Shown piece by piece: positions 1 through 7,894 of a DNA stretch of 64,000 nt. How positions within the stretch are numbered: position 1 is the stretch's first letter; every line of letters begins with the position of its first letter. Source of the stretch: Rhodospirillaceae bacterium (GTDB lineage Bacteria > Pseudomonadota > Alphaproteobacteria > UBA6615); the NCBI GenBank assembly GCA_018702955.1, contig JABJEK010000101.1, forward strand, positions 1 to 64,000, read 5' to 3'. The translations under genes and the position numbers were made by a program. A model generated the notes under the pieces. That model saw only the letters and a program-made list of their open reading frames with translations. It searched no databases and was not told the origin of the DNA.

Positions 1-778
1 GCGCCGCCGCAAAGTCGGGCACGGGCATATCCACGCTGGTCGAATCCTTCGGGTCGTAGCTCGACATGGCCTGCAGCATGAGGGCCGAATCCTCGACCGT
101 CCGGGTGAGCGGCCCTGCCTGATCGAGCGAGCTGGCAAACGCGATCACACCCCAGCGCGAGCAGCGCCCGTATGTGGGTTTCATGCCGACGATGCCGCAG
201 AAGGCCCCCGGCTGACGGATCGATCCGCCCGTGTCCGTGCCGGTCGCGCCGGCCGCGATGCGCGCAGCAACAGCCGCTGCCGATCCACCCGACGAACCTC
301 CGGGCACCAGGTCCTTGCCCGCCGTGTCGCCGGTGTTGGCCTTCCACGGGTTGATCGTCGGCCCGTAATGGCTGGTGATGTTGGCCGAGCCCATGGCGAA
401 CTCGTCCATGTTCACCTTGCCGAGCATGACCGCACCCGCGTCCCAGAGATTCTGGGTAACGGTCGATTCATAACGCGGCTCGAAACCGTCGAGGATGTGG
501 CTGCCCGCCGTGGACAGCACACCCTCGGTACAGAACAGGTCCTTGATCGCCAGCGGAATACCGTCGAGGGGCCCCGCCGACGCGCCCTTGGCACGTCGCG
601 CATCCGAGGCATCGGCCATGTCCTGCGCCCGCTCCGGGGTCTCTGCGGTGTAGGCGTTGAGTGCCTTCGCGTCTGCCATCGCCGAGAGATAGGCGTCGGT
701 GAGCTCGCGGGCGGTGAAATCGCCCTCGGCAAGTGCAGCGCCAGCCTCGGCAATCGTCAGGTCGGTGAGTTCGCCCAT
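1..778 (-). CDS. gatA: Glutamyl/aspartyl-tRNA(Gln/Asn) amidotransferase subunit A (partial, N-terminal part)
   Basis: This is the amidase subunit of the GatCAB complex, which releases ammonia from glutamine to amidate mischarged Glu-tRNA(Gln) or Asp-tRNA(Asn) in the cytoplasm. The ORF track misses it because it runs off the left edge; I translated it from the reverse strand. About 259 codons are present, starting [16 protein letters not shown]. They contain the catalytic lysine segment PLAIKDLFC and the amidase signature [18 protein letters not shown], followed by [21 protein letters not shown], so the Ser-cisSer-Lys triad elements are all visible. The ATG overlaps the gatC stop (TAATG), which implies translational coupling. 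The C-terminal part and any gatB lie outside the window. Confidence 0.95.
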   Translation of the reverse strand, partial: MGELTDLTIAEAGAALAEGDFTARELTDAYLSAMADAKALNAYTAETPERAQDMADASDARRAKGASAGPLDGIPLAIKDLFCTEGVLSTAGSHILDGFEPRYESTVTQNLWDAGAVMLGKVNMDEFAMGSANITSHYGPTINPWKANTGDTAGKDLVPGGSSGGSAAAVAARIAAGATGTDTGGSIRQPGAFCGIVGMKPTYGRCSRWGVIAFASSLDQAGPLTRTVEDSALMLQAMSSYDPKDSTSVDMPVPDFAAA

Positions 779-1065
779 TACTCGACCACCTTCGGCACGG
801 TGAAGAACCCGTCCGCCGGATCTGTCGCATTGGCCAGAACGTCTTCCTGGATATCGCCGTCGTTCATCTCATCGGCGCGCAGCCGCTGCACCATTTCGAC
901 CACGCTGGTCATCGGCGCGACACCGTCGGTGTCGACCTCGTCGAGCTGCTCTATCCAGCCGAGGATGTTGTTGAGTTCGTCGGCGAGCGGCGCCAGTTCC
1001 GCGTCATCGACGTGGATTCTGGCAAGCCGCGCAATGCGACGAACGGTGTCGGTATCGAGCGCCAT
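778..1065 (-). CDS. gatC: Glutamyl/aspartyl-tRNA amidotransferase subunit C
   Basis: This 95-residue protein is the small stabilising subunit of GatCAB. It wraps around the GatA-GatB interface and has no catalytic role. The sequence shows the typical GatC start ([17 protein letters not shown]), the acidic helix and interdomain linker ([29 protein letters not shown]), and a C-terminal segment resembling the family's LREDEV..G motif followed by FFTVPKVVE. Its length is normal for the family. The stop codon overlaps the gatA start, so the pair is co-transcribed leftwards. No clear Shine-Dalgarno precedes the ATG. Confidence 0.95.
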   Translation of the reverse strand: MALDTDTVRRIARLARIHVDDAELAPLADELNNILGWIEQLDEVDTDGVAPMTSVVEMVQRLRADEMNDGDIQEDVLANATDPADGFFTVPKVVE

Positions 1066-1130
1066 GGAGGACCGGTAAGTTACAGTTCGGAAACGGCGCG
1101 GAAGCTATCACCGCGACGGGAACGCGGCAA

Positions 1131-2864
1131 TCACCTGATTGCAGACCGCGTCCGGATCATTTTTTCGGGTGGGGTTTGCGACGGTGCTGCATCATTCGCC
1201 GGATACACGTCCGGCGACGCAGAAACATCGGTGATATTGGTGCTGTCTGACCTACAGATCGGCAGGCAGACAGTGATCAACGTGCCTTCGTCTGCCGCAC
1301 TTTCAATGATCAAATTTCCGTCGAGATTTTTGACAACCCTGTCCGCGATGGTCAGCCCCAAACCGGCGCCGTCGGCCTCACGGGACAAGCCGCTCCAATT
1401 CGCATGGAACGGCAAGCGCGCCTGCTCGATCTGGTCCTTGGTCATGCCAACGCCGGAGTCTCTGATCTTCACGGACGCGAACCCGGCGGGTGTCGCATCG
1501 AAGGTGACATCCACGGCACCACCCGCCGGGGTAAATCGCGCCGCGTTGGACAACAAATTCTCGAACACCTGCACGAGTTTCTGCCTGTCGCCGACAATGG
1601 GCTCCTGTTTCCCGTCATCATGAACGGACAAGGTCACCAGGCTCTTGTCGAAAGCGGGCTGAACTGTCGTGACGGCCGCGCGCACCACATCGCGCAGATG
1701 CAGAACTTCAAGGTCCAGGTCAAACTCGCCAAGTTCAAGGGCGGTCATATCGAGAATCGACGAAACCACGCGGGTCATGTGCAAGCCGCTGTCGTGAATG
1801 GCATCCGCCCACCCGGCCGTCTCATCATCTTCCGCGTTCCGGCTGCCATCGGAGATCAGCTGGGAAAAGCCGACGATGGCATTGAGTGGTGTGCGCAACT
1901 CGTGGCTCATCAGGGAGAGGAATTCGGACTTCGCCTGGTCGGAGGCCTCGCTCTCGGCCGCGCGCGCCGCGAACTTCGCCGCCTGTCTATCGCGCCGCAT
2001 GATCGTCATATGACCAAATGCCACAAGCGCGACCATCAGCAGGTAAAGGACAAACAGGGGCATGCCGACCACAAGACTTGTCTCCTGCCGTGTGGCAATG
2101 ATCGGCGCAATCAGGCCCGTAACATCCGACTGCACCTCGAGCACACTATCGGAGGCGACCAGATCCGGGGTCAGAACATTCAGCCGGATCATTGTCGACA
2201 GGAGGTCCACATCGCTGCCGCTATGTGAGTGTTCAGCGTCACCCGGACCATGGCCCCCGGGGCCCGTGTGCATCAGCTCACTGAAGGTCCCGTCCACGAG
2301 CACCCGGCCAAAGCACTCGCAAGCCGAGATGTCTTCGCCGAGCGTTTCGGCATCCAGTGAGAAAAGAGTGATGCCCTGACCGTCATAAATTTTGACATTC
2401 ACAACATTCGTATCGTGCAAGCTCGCCTCGATCAGCGGTTGCAACCCCGAACGTCGCAGGGCGATGGGAAGTAGTTCGGGCGCATCGCCGATATCCATCG
2501 CCAGCAGATAGGAAATCGGGTCGGCATGGGCATTCGCCAGTGTCCGCGCGATACCGGCGTTCTGAACTTCGGTGGCCCGAATAAGCGCATTTGTCGCGCC
2601 GTGCTGTTCGGCGCGCAAAACCAGAAGCCCGACAATCAGGAACACCGGCGCGGCAATCAGCGCAAAACCAATCGGAATACCGAATTTCCCCAACCAGATG
2701 CTCGTGGTCAGTTGAACCGGCATGAATCGTGAAAACAAGGTTCCCTGGGACGCCACGGCAGCAGCCTTCTGCACCAACTCGGTTTCAGCGCCTCCCCACA
2801 AGACGCTACGAATGTACCATAAGTATTCTCTTATATTCAACGTATCATTGCGTTTCCTAACCAA
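1131..2864 (-). CDS. Membrane-bound sensor histidine kinase (orphan)
   Basis: A 577-residue two-component sensor kinase. Two hydrophobic segments (about residues 61-83 and 264-288) bracket a periplasmic domain of about 180 residues that I cannot assign to a family. That domain carries a His-rich loop, HTGPGGHGPGDAEHSHSG, at about 199-216, and an ACEC cysteine pair near 181-184. After TM2 come a short linker, a HisKA domain with the H-box SHELRTPLNAIVGF (phosphoacceptor about His321), and a HATPase domain with an N box (FENLLSNAARFTPAGG), a G1 box (DSGVGM) and a G2 box (GAGLGLTIADRVV). No response regulator gene is adjacent. The gene separates gatC from ruvX. The first ATG lies in an AT-rich stretch, and a shorter N-terminus (for example Met48) is possible. 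Confidence 0.88.
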   Translation of the reverse strand: MVRKRNDTLNIREYLWYIRSVLWGGAETELVQKAAAVASQGTLFSRFMPVQLTTSIWLGKFGIPIGFALIAAPVFLIVGLLVLRAEQHGATNALIRATEVQNAGIARTLANAHADPISYLLAMDIGDAPELLPIALRRSGLQPLIEASLHDTNVVNVKIYDGQGITLFSLDAETLGEDISACECFGRVLVDGTFSELMHTGPGGHGPGDAEHSHSGSDVDLLSTMIRLNVLTPDLVASDSVLEVQSDVTGLIAPIIATRQETSLVVGMPLFVLYLLMVALVAFGHMTIMRRDRQAAKFAARAAESEASDQAKSEFLSLMSHELRTPLNAIVGFSQLISDGSRNAEDDETAGWADAIHDSGLHMTRVVSSILDMTALELGEFDLDLEVLHLRDVVRAAVTTVQPAFDKSLVTLSVHDDGKQEPIVGDRQKLVQVFENLLSNAARFTPAGGAVDVTFDATPAGFASVKIRDSGVGMTKDQIEQARLPFHANWSGLSREADGAGLGLTIADRVVKNLDGNLIIESAADEGTLITVCLPICRSDSTNITDVSASPDVYPANDAAPSQTPPEKMIRTRSAIR

Positions 2865-2976
2865 TGATTAAGGGCCGTCGAGAGCCCTGGGGATAAGCGG
2901 GACCGTCCGGTCAGCCCGTCCGTTGCCATTCGGGCATCCGATGGACACGCCCGCGCACGACGCCTAAACAGGTTCC

Positions 2977-3444
2977 ATGCCGATCGTCGAACCCAGCGAA
3001 ATGAAATCAGCCCTGCCCCCCCGCGGACGCTTGCTAGGCTTTGATCTCGGGACCAAGACCATCGGCCTCGCGGTGTCGGATTCCATGCTGATGGTCTCCT
3101 CGCCGCTGGAGACCCTGCGGCGCACCAAATTCACCGCCGATGCCGAAAAACTGCTCGCGCTGATCGCGGAAAAAGGAGTCGGCGGCCTGGTACTCGGCCT
3201 GCCGCGCAACATGGATGGCTCCGAAGGCCCCCGCGCCCAGTCGACGCGCGCGTTTGCCAACAACATGGCCGGCAAGGTCGATCTACCGATCACCTTCTGG
3301 GATGAACGTCTGACCACCGCCGAGGCCGAGCGGGTGCTGATCGATCAGGCGGACATGAACCGCAAGCGACGCGGCGAGGTCATCGACAAGATGGCCGCAT
3401 CGATTATCCTCCAGAACTACCTCGATTTTTTGCGGAACAGCTGA
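2977..3444 (+). CDS. ruvX: Putative pre-16S rRNA nuclease / Holliday junction resolvase-like protein
   Basis: A 155-residue YqgF/RuvX family protein with an RNase H-like fold, implicated in 16S rRNA 5'-end processing and resembling Holliday junction resolvases. The N-terminal catalytic strand LLGFDLGTKTIGLAVSD carries the first acidic residue (D23). Later family motifs are VLGLPRNMDGSEGPRAQ, FWDERLTTAEAERVL and a C-terminal helix with DKMAASIILQNYLD. Length is normal. The first residues before LLGFD are poorly conserved in the family, so the Met9 start is also possible. The stop codon overlaps the start of the next gene (TGATG), so ruvX appears to head a short operon of otherwise unrelated membrane and exported proteins. 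Confidence 0.93.
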   Translation: MPIVEPSEMKSALPPRGRLLGFDLGTKTIGLAVSDSMLMVSSPLETLRRTKFTADAEKLLALIAEKGVGGLVLGLPRNMDGSEGPRAQSTRAFANNMAGKVDLPITFWDERLTTAEAERVLIDQADMNRKRRGEVIDKMAASIILQNYLDFLRNS

Positions 3445-3998
3445 TGAACGACGAAACGGATATCAACGAATTCCCGGAGATCCTGATCGGCCCGTCGGGC
3501 GCAAAATTTGCCATCACGATGGCAATCATGTGCGCCATGATAGGCGGGGCATACTGGGTCGTGTTTCGCATCCTGACTGGCGCCACGGCGGGCGGGCTGC
3601 AGGCTCTGCCGCTGCTCATCTGCGGCGGTGGCGCGCTCATCGCCACATTCTGGCTGCTGTTGAGCCTGCATGCGCGGCTTTATGGGCAGCCGCGTCTGAG
3701 AATCGATGAGACCGGCATTTCCGATCCCTCCGGCCGGTTCAGCCTTGGGACCATCACCTGGGACCAAATCCGCGACGTGCGTGGCATGCCCCACAAGCAG
3801 GTGGTCTGGGTGCTGGTCGACGACAAGAAGGCCGTCCTTGGGCAGATGCACCCGCTGCGCCGCGCGCTGATCTGGTTCGATTCCGCCTTCGCCAAGAACA
3901 TCATCAAGCTCAACACGTGGCGCCTGGATATCAACCGCGATCACCTGCTCGGGATACTTGCGCATTATCATCGCAAGTTTGGAAACCCGAGAAAATGA
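3444..3998 (+). CDS. STM3941-like two-TM membrane protein, paralogue 1
   Basis: A 184-residue protein with two hydrophobic segments (about residues 27-50 and 57-76) followed by a soluble PH-like domain. The arrangement, a short N-terminal strand (EILIGPSGAKF), two TMs, then PRLRIDETGISDPSGRFSLGTITWDQIRDVRG, is the layout of the poorly characterised STM3941 family. The assignment is by pattern recall, not a search. The protein is a distant tandem paralogue of the next gene: compare LRIDETGISDPSGRFSLGTITWDQI with VVVNAEGIYDNASPFAVGWVDWSEI. It is coupled to ruvX by a TGATG overlap and to the next gene by ATGA. The molecular function is unknown. Confidence 0.6.
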   Translation: MNDETDINEFPEILIGPSGAKFAITMAIMCAMIGGAYWVVFRILTGATAGGLQALPLLICGGGALIATFWLLLSLHARLYGQPRLRIDETGISDPSGRFSLGTITWDQIRDVRGMPHKQVVWVLVDDKKAVLGQMHPLRRALIWFDSAFAKNIIKLNTWRLDINRDHLLGILAHYHRKFGNPRK

Positions 3999-4510
3999 GC
4001 CAGGGCGGTGACTTCCCGGAGGTCGTGATCCATCCGACCCGGTCGAAGACTCTCGCGAATATCTTCGGCTCGACCATGTTCGCTGTGGCGGCGGTGTTCT
4101 TCATCCTCACGCCAGATACCGCAGCCCGCCTGATCGGAGTCGCGGCCTTCACCGCCTTCTCCGCCAGTGCGATCTACTCCACCTACCGCCTGATCTCGAA
4201 CGCCCCGGTCGTCGTGGTCAATGCAGAAGGGATCTACGACAACGCCTCGCCCTTCGCGGTCGGCTGGGTGGACTGGTCGGAGATCGAACGGATCGAGCCA
4301 AGACGCAATTACCTCACGCGGTTGATCGGGATCCGGCCCCATGACCGCGACGCGGTTTTCGCCCGCGTGCCGCAGCACCGGCGCTGGATGGTACGCGCGC
4401 TGGCCGTGATGTCCCATTCGCCGATCAATATCCCCGCAGCACTCCTTGGTCGACGCCTGGACGAGACCCAACGCATGATCGAGCGTTACCACGACCGGTT
4501 CGGCCACTAG
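3995..4510 (+). CDS. STM3941-like two-TM membrane protein, paralogue 2
   Basis: A 171-residue protein. I place the start at MSQGGDFPEVVIHPTRSKT, because that ATG overlaps the upstream stop (ATGA); the longer track ORF begins inside the previous gene. It has an N-terminal strand VVIHPTRSK, two adjacent hydrophobic helices (about residues 22-40 and 46-62) and a C-terminal domain with VVVVNAEGIYDNASPFAVGWVDWSEIERIEPRR, equivalent to the matching region of paralogue 1. The family has no established function. Two tandem copies tied translationally to ruvX suggest constant co-expression, possibly as a heteromeric membrane complex; that last point is inference. Confidence 0.58.
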   Translation: MSQGGDFPEVVIHPTRSKTLANIFGSTMFAVAAVFFILTPDTAARLIGVAAFTAFSASAIYSTYRLISNAPVVVVNAEGIYDNASPFAVGWVDWSEIERIEPRRNYLTRLIGIRPHDRDAVFARVPQHRRWMVRALAVMSHSPINIPAALLGRRLDETQRMIERYHDRFGH

Positions 4511-4512
4511 CC

Positions 4513-5250
4513 ATGATCCGCGCAGCGGTGCTTTCGTTTCTGGGCGTTGTCGTATTCGCAGCACCCGCGCTCGCGAACCAATGCACAAACCCCGACATCA
4601 CGATCAGCGCGCCGCCCCTGTCGGGGAGCGATCAACGGGCATTCGTAGAGAAATTCCGAACCGAACTGACAAAGGTCTGCACCTGGTGGGACGGCGATTT
4701 TACCGGCCCTTACCGGATCGAGATCGAGGACAGCCGGGGCACGTCGATGGCATTGATCCCCGCATGGCGGGGCAATCGCGGTCAGGTGATCTTCCGGATG
4801 CGCACGATCCGGCAGGGAAATTCGCCGATCACCCATGAGATCGTCCACGCCGTCGCGCCGAACGGGAACAGGTTCCTCGCCGAGGGCCTCGCGAGCCATG
4901 CGCACGACGCGCTGGGCGGACAAGCCGCGTTTCCCAACTTCGGCAATGACCTTCACACCAGCGCCAGAAAATTCGCCGCCGACGCAGACATGCCCGCGCT
5001 CGACCGGCTGGCGACACCAACCCGGCTTCAGCTGCCCGATCTCCAACCACAAGGTGCCTACCTCGTGGCGGGATCATTCGTCCGGTATCTGATCGAGACC
5101 CACGGCATGGAAAAATTCCGCGCGCTCTACGCCATAACGCCGCTGGTGGAACGCGGGCGCTTCGCGGGCCTGCCCAGGCGGTGGAATGATATCTACGGCA
5201 TGAGCTTCGAGGAACTGGTGGACGCCTGGCGTACCCGGATTACCGGCTAA
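4513..5250 (+). CDS. Exported putative zinc metallopeptidase (HExxH)
   Basis: A 245-residue protein with a clear Sec signal peptide (MIRAAVLSFLGVVVFAAPALA, cleavage about residue 21). The mature region contains HEIVH at 108-112, matching the zinc-metallopeptidase HExxH motif, and a glutamate 12 residues later (LAEGLASHA, E124) in the position of the gluzincin third ligand. A second conserved-looking block near the C-terminus (YLVAGSFVRYLIETHGMEKFRALY) resembles the helical part of small M1/M61-like 'SprT-like' enzymes. I cannot name a family. It follows the STM3941 pair by two bases, so it is probably in the same operon, and it converges with the bicupin gene with a 4-base overlap. Confidence 0.6.
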   Translation: MIRAAVLSFLGVVVFAAPALANQCTNPDITISAPPLSGSDQRAFVEKFRTELTKVCTWWDGDFTGPYRIEIEDSRGTSMALIPAWRGNRGQVIFRMRTIRQGNSPITHEIVHAVAPNGNRFLAEGLASHAHDALGGQAAFPNFGNDLHTSARKFAADADMPALDRLATPTRLQLPDLQPQGAYLVAGSFVRYLIETHGMEKFRALYAITPLVERGRFAGLPRRWNDIYGMSFEELVDAWRTRITG

Positions 5251-5927
5251 GCACCGGTATTCAGGCCGCGCACGTCGGCCAGATGGCCGAGCTTCACATA
5301 GATGACGCAGCCCGTGTCGCTGAACGGCGCGTGGCGCGACCCTCCCGGGCTACGCACCCAGGTGCCTTGCGGATACTTACCGTGTTCGTCGGCCAACTCG
5401 CCCTCAAGGACCAGGATTTCCTCGCCGCCTGCATGACCATGCAGGGGCGTCGACGTGCCCGGTGCCATGCGGAACAACATCACCCGCTCCGGGCCGTATT
5501 CGTGCAGCGGCAGGGTATCGACCCCTTCGATGTCGGTCGACTGCCAGTCGCCGTTGCGCGTATCGGCACGCACAAAAGTCTGATCCTCAGGGTCCATCTG
5601 CCAGAGTTTGACCAGGATGGTACAACCGCCTTCGCTCGACGGCGTGTGAGCCGACCCCACCGGGTTTCGCACATAAAAGCCGGGGCCGTAGTCGCCATGC
5701 TCGTCGGAGAAGACACCTTCCAGCACGAAGAACTCCTCGCCGCCGGTATGGGTGTGGGGCGAGAAGGCGCTGCCCGGCGCATAGCGCACGATGCTCGTCG
5801 CGCGGGCCACCTCATCTCCGACCCGGTCGAGCATGCGCCGGTCCACGCCGGCGAGCGGGGACGGAATCCAGTCGAGCGCATTGGTGTCGATCAGCACGCG
5901 CTGGGAGAAATCGGCGTTCACTTCCAT
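5247..5927 (-). CDS. ChrR-like bicupin protein
   Basis: A 226-residue protein of two tandem cupin domains. I chose the start at MEVNADFSQRV because AGGAG lies 8 bases upstream; the longer track ORF has no such site. Each half carries the metal-ligand pattern of ChrR-type cupins: FSPHTHTGGEEFFVLEGVFSDEHGDYGPGFYVRNP...H in the first, and TPLHGHAGGEEILVLEGELADEHGKYPQGTWVRSPGGSRH in the second. Unlike ChrR there is no N-terminal anti-sigma zinc domain, so this is a stand-alone cupin of unknown substrate. The gene lies 43 bases downstream of the cytidylyltransferase gene on the same strand, so the two may be co-transcribed. Confidence 0.8.
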   Translation of the reverse strand: MEVNADFSQRVLIDTNALDWIPSPLAGVDRRMLDRVGDEVARATSIVRYAPGSAFSPHTHTGGEEFFVLEGVFSDEHGDYGPGFYVRNPVGSAHTPSSEGGCTILVKLWQMDPEDQTFVRADTRNGDWQSTDIEGVDTLPLHEYGPERVMLFRMAPGTSTPLHGHAGGEEILVLEGELADEHGKYPQGTWVRSPGGSRHAPFSDTGCVIYVKLGHLADVRGLNTGA

Positions 5928-5970
5928 CTGCAAAGCTCCTGACAGGGACCTATGCGTGGTCCGCGCAAAT

Positions 5971-6741
5971 TCAATCCCAGACTTTCCACGGCGCGTCACC
6001 CGCGTCCCATAACGCCTCTAGCTGGTTCTTCTCGCGCAGCGTGTCCATCGGCTGCCAGAACCCGTCATGGCGCCACGCCGCAAGCTCGCCGGCCTCGGCC
6101 ATGCTGTTGAGAGGCGCCTGCTCCCAAACGACCCCATCCCCGTCGATCAGGTCAAGCACGCTCGCCTCGCAGACGAAAAACCCGCCATTGATGGTGCCGC
6201 CGTCGCCGCGTGGTTTCTCGGCAAATCGCGTCACGCGACCGCCATCGATCTCGGCCGCTCCGAAGCGTCCGGGCGGGCGTACCGCCGTCATGGTGCAGCG
6301 CGCGCCGCTCTCTTTGTGAAAGGCCACGCTGGCGGCCACGTCGATATCCGCGACGCCATCCCCGTAGGTCAGGCAAAAAGGCTCGCCATCCAGATGCTCG
6401 GCCACGCGCGCAATGCGCCCGCCGGTCTGCGTGTCGTCGCCGGTATCGACCAGCGTCACGGTCCAGGGCTCCGCGGCCATGTTGTGATAGCGGATTTCAT
6501 TCGTCGCGAGATCGACCGTGACATCCGAGGAATGGAGCACGTAGTTCGCGAAATATTCCTTGATCAGGTAGCCCTTGTAGCCGAGGCAAATCACGAAATC
6601 CGTGATCCCGTGATGCCCGTAGATCTTCATGATGTGCCACAGGATCGGGCGCCCGCCGATCTCGATCATCGGCTTGGGCCGAAGCTCTGTTTCCTCGGCA
6701 AGGCGCGTCCCGCGCCCGCCAGCCAGTATTACCGCTTTCAT
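5971..6741 (-). CDS. rfbF: Glucose-1-phosphate cytidylyltransferase
   Basis: A 256-residue sugar nucleotidyltransferase that would form CDP-glucose from CTP and glucose 1-phosphate, the first step to CDP-3,6-dideoxyhexoses. The N-terminal motif MKAVILAGGRGTRLAEETELRPKPMIEIGGRPILWHIMK is typical RfbF/DdhA. Other family segments are FVICLGYKGYLIKEYFANY, LVDTGDDTQTGGRI, LTYGDGVADID and GGFFVCEASVLDLIDGD...WEQAPL. I start at MKAVIL, with GGGAG just upstream, rather than at the track's longer ORF. The usual partner rfbG (CDP-glucose dehydratase) is not in the window, so the enzyme is orphaned here beside a bicupin gene. Confidence 0.88.
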   Translation of the reverse strand: MKAVILAGGRGTRLAEETELRPKPMIEIGGRPILWHIMKIYGHHGITDFVICLGYKGYLIKEYFANYVLHSSDVTVDLATNEIRYHNMAAEPWTVTLVDTGDDTQTGGRIARVAEHLDGEPFCLTYGDGVADIDVAASVAFHKESGARCTMTAVRPPGRFGAAEIDGGRVTRFAEKPRGDGGTINGGFFVCEASVLDLIDGDGVVWEQAPLNSMAEAGELAAWRHDGFWQPMDTLREKNQLEALWDAGDAPWKVWD

Positions 6742-6868
6742 TTCCCGGTCTCCCACTTGGCCGCCCGGTTCCATCTTCGACCGCCCGGTTCCGTCTTCGC
6801 CTTCTAGCAGAGCGGGGGGTGCGTCGCCAGAAATCGACATCATTCTTGCGCCGGTGCATAACAACGCC

Positions 6869-6898
6869 TTGCAATAGCGTGAGTCTCGTCCCTATATT
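6869..6898 (+). promoter_or_regulatory. Sigma70-type promoter of pyrB
   Basis: TTGCAA and TATATT are separated by 18 bases and end only 9 bases before the pyrB ATG. The match to the -35/-10 consensus is good. A start site 6-8 bases downstream would give an almost leaderless transcript, and no Shine-Dalgarno is visible before the ATG. Confidence 0.55.
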
Positions 6899-6907
6899 CC
6901 CGCTTTA

Positions 6908-7894
6908 ATGACTGCAGCCACTACAGGCCTATCCGCTCAAGACCAGCCGGCGGAATTCCCGTTTCCACATCGTCATCTATTGGGCATCCAGGATCTGTCT
7001 CCGGACGAGATCACCTATCTGCTCGATTTGTCGAACAGCTACGCGGAACACAACCGCGCGCGCGGGCCGAAATTCGACCTGATGCGCGACAAGACATTGA
7101 TCAATCTCTTCTTCGAAGATTCAACGCGCACCCGCACCAGTTTTGAACTGGCGGGCATGCGGCTCGGCGCCGATGTCATCAACATCGCGGTCGCCAACTC
7201 CTCCATCAAGAAGGGAGAGACCATCGTCGACACGGCGATGACCCTGAACGCCATGCATGCCGATGCGCTTGTTGTCCGGCACTCCAACGCGGGCGCGGTG
7301 AAGCTCCTGTCGGAGAAGGTGAACTGCGCCGTCATCAATGGCGGCGACGGCAGCCACGAGCACCCGACCCAGGCGCTGCTCGACGCGCTGACCATCCGGC
7401 GCCACAAGGGAAGCCTGCAGGGGCTTTTGGTGGCGCTGTGCGGCGATGTCGCCCACAGCCGGGTCGCGCGATCGAACATCTACCTGCTGCAGACCATGGG
7501 CGCGCGGGTGCGGGTCATCGCGCCGCCGACGCTGATCCCGGCGGCGATGGAGCGGCTCGGTGTCGAGGTTTTCCATGACATGCGCGCCGGCTTGGAAGGC
7601 TGCGACATCGTGATGATGCTGCGGCTCCAGCGCGAACGGATGGAGGGCTCCTTCGTGCCCTCCGTGCATGAATATTTCCAGTTCTACGGCCTCGACTACG
7701 ACAAGCTTCAACATGCCAAGCCTGACGCGCTGATCATGCACCCCGGGCCCATGAACCGGGGCGTCGAAATAGACTCCGACGTGGCCGATGATCTCGACCG
7801 CTCCCTGATCCGCGAGCAGGTCGAAATGGGCGTCGCGGTGCGCATGGCCTGTCTCGACGTCCTCACGCGCAAAAGGTTTGTGGCCACCCCATGA
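6908..7894 (+). CDS. pyrB: Aspartate carbamoyltransferase catalytic subunit
   Basis: A 328-residue ATCase that condenses carbamoyl phosphate and aspartate in the second step of de novo UMP synthesis. The carbamoyl-phosphate loop [25 protein letters not shown] is intact, as is [12 protein letters not shown]. The aspartate-binding side shows [12 protein letters not shown] and the 240s-type segment [11 protein letters not shown], and [13 protein letters not shown] is near the C-terminus. No pyrI is present. The stop overlaps the next gene start (ATGA), so it is coupled to the PyrC-like protein, as in ATCases that form dodecamers with a dihydroorotase homologue. The transcript may be near-leaderless. 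Confidence 0.96.
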   Translation: MTAATTGLSAQDQPAEFPFPHRHLLGIQDLSPDEITYLLDLSNSYAEHNRARGPKFDLMRDKTLINLFFEDSTRTRTSFELAGMRLGADVINIAVANSSIKKGETIVDTAMTLNAMHADALVVRHSNAGAVKLLSEKVNCAVINGGDGSHEHPTQALLDALTIRRHKGSLQGLLVALCGDVAHSRVARSNIYLLQTMGARVRVIAPPTLIPAAMERLGVEVFHDMRAGLEGCDIVMMLRLQRERMEGSFVPSVHEYFQFYGLDYDKLQHAKPDALIMHPGPMNRGVEIDSDVADDLDRSLIREQVEMGVAVRMACLDVLTRKRFVATP

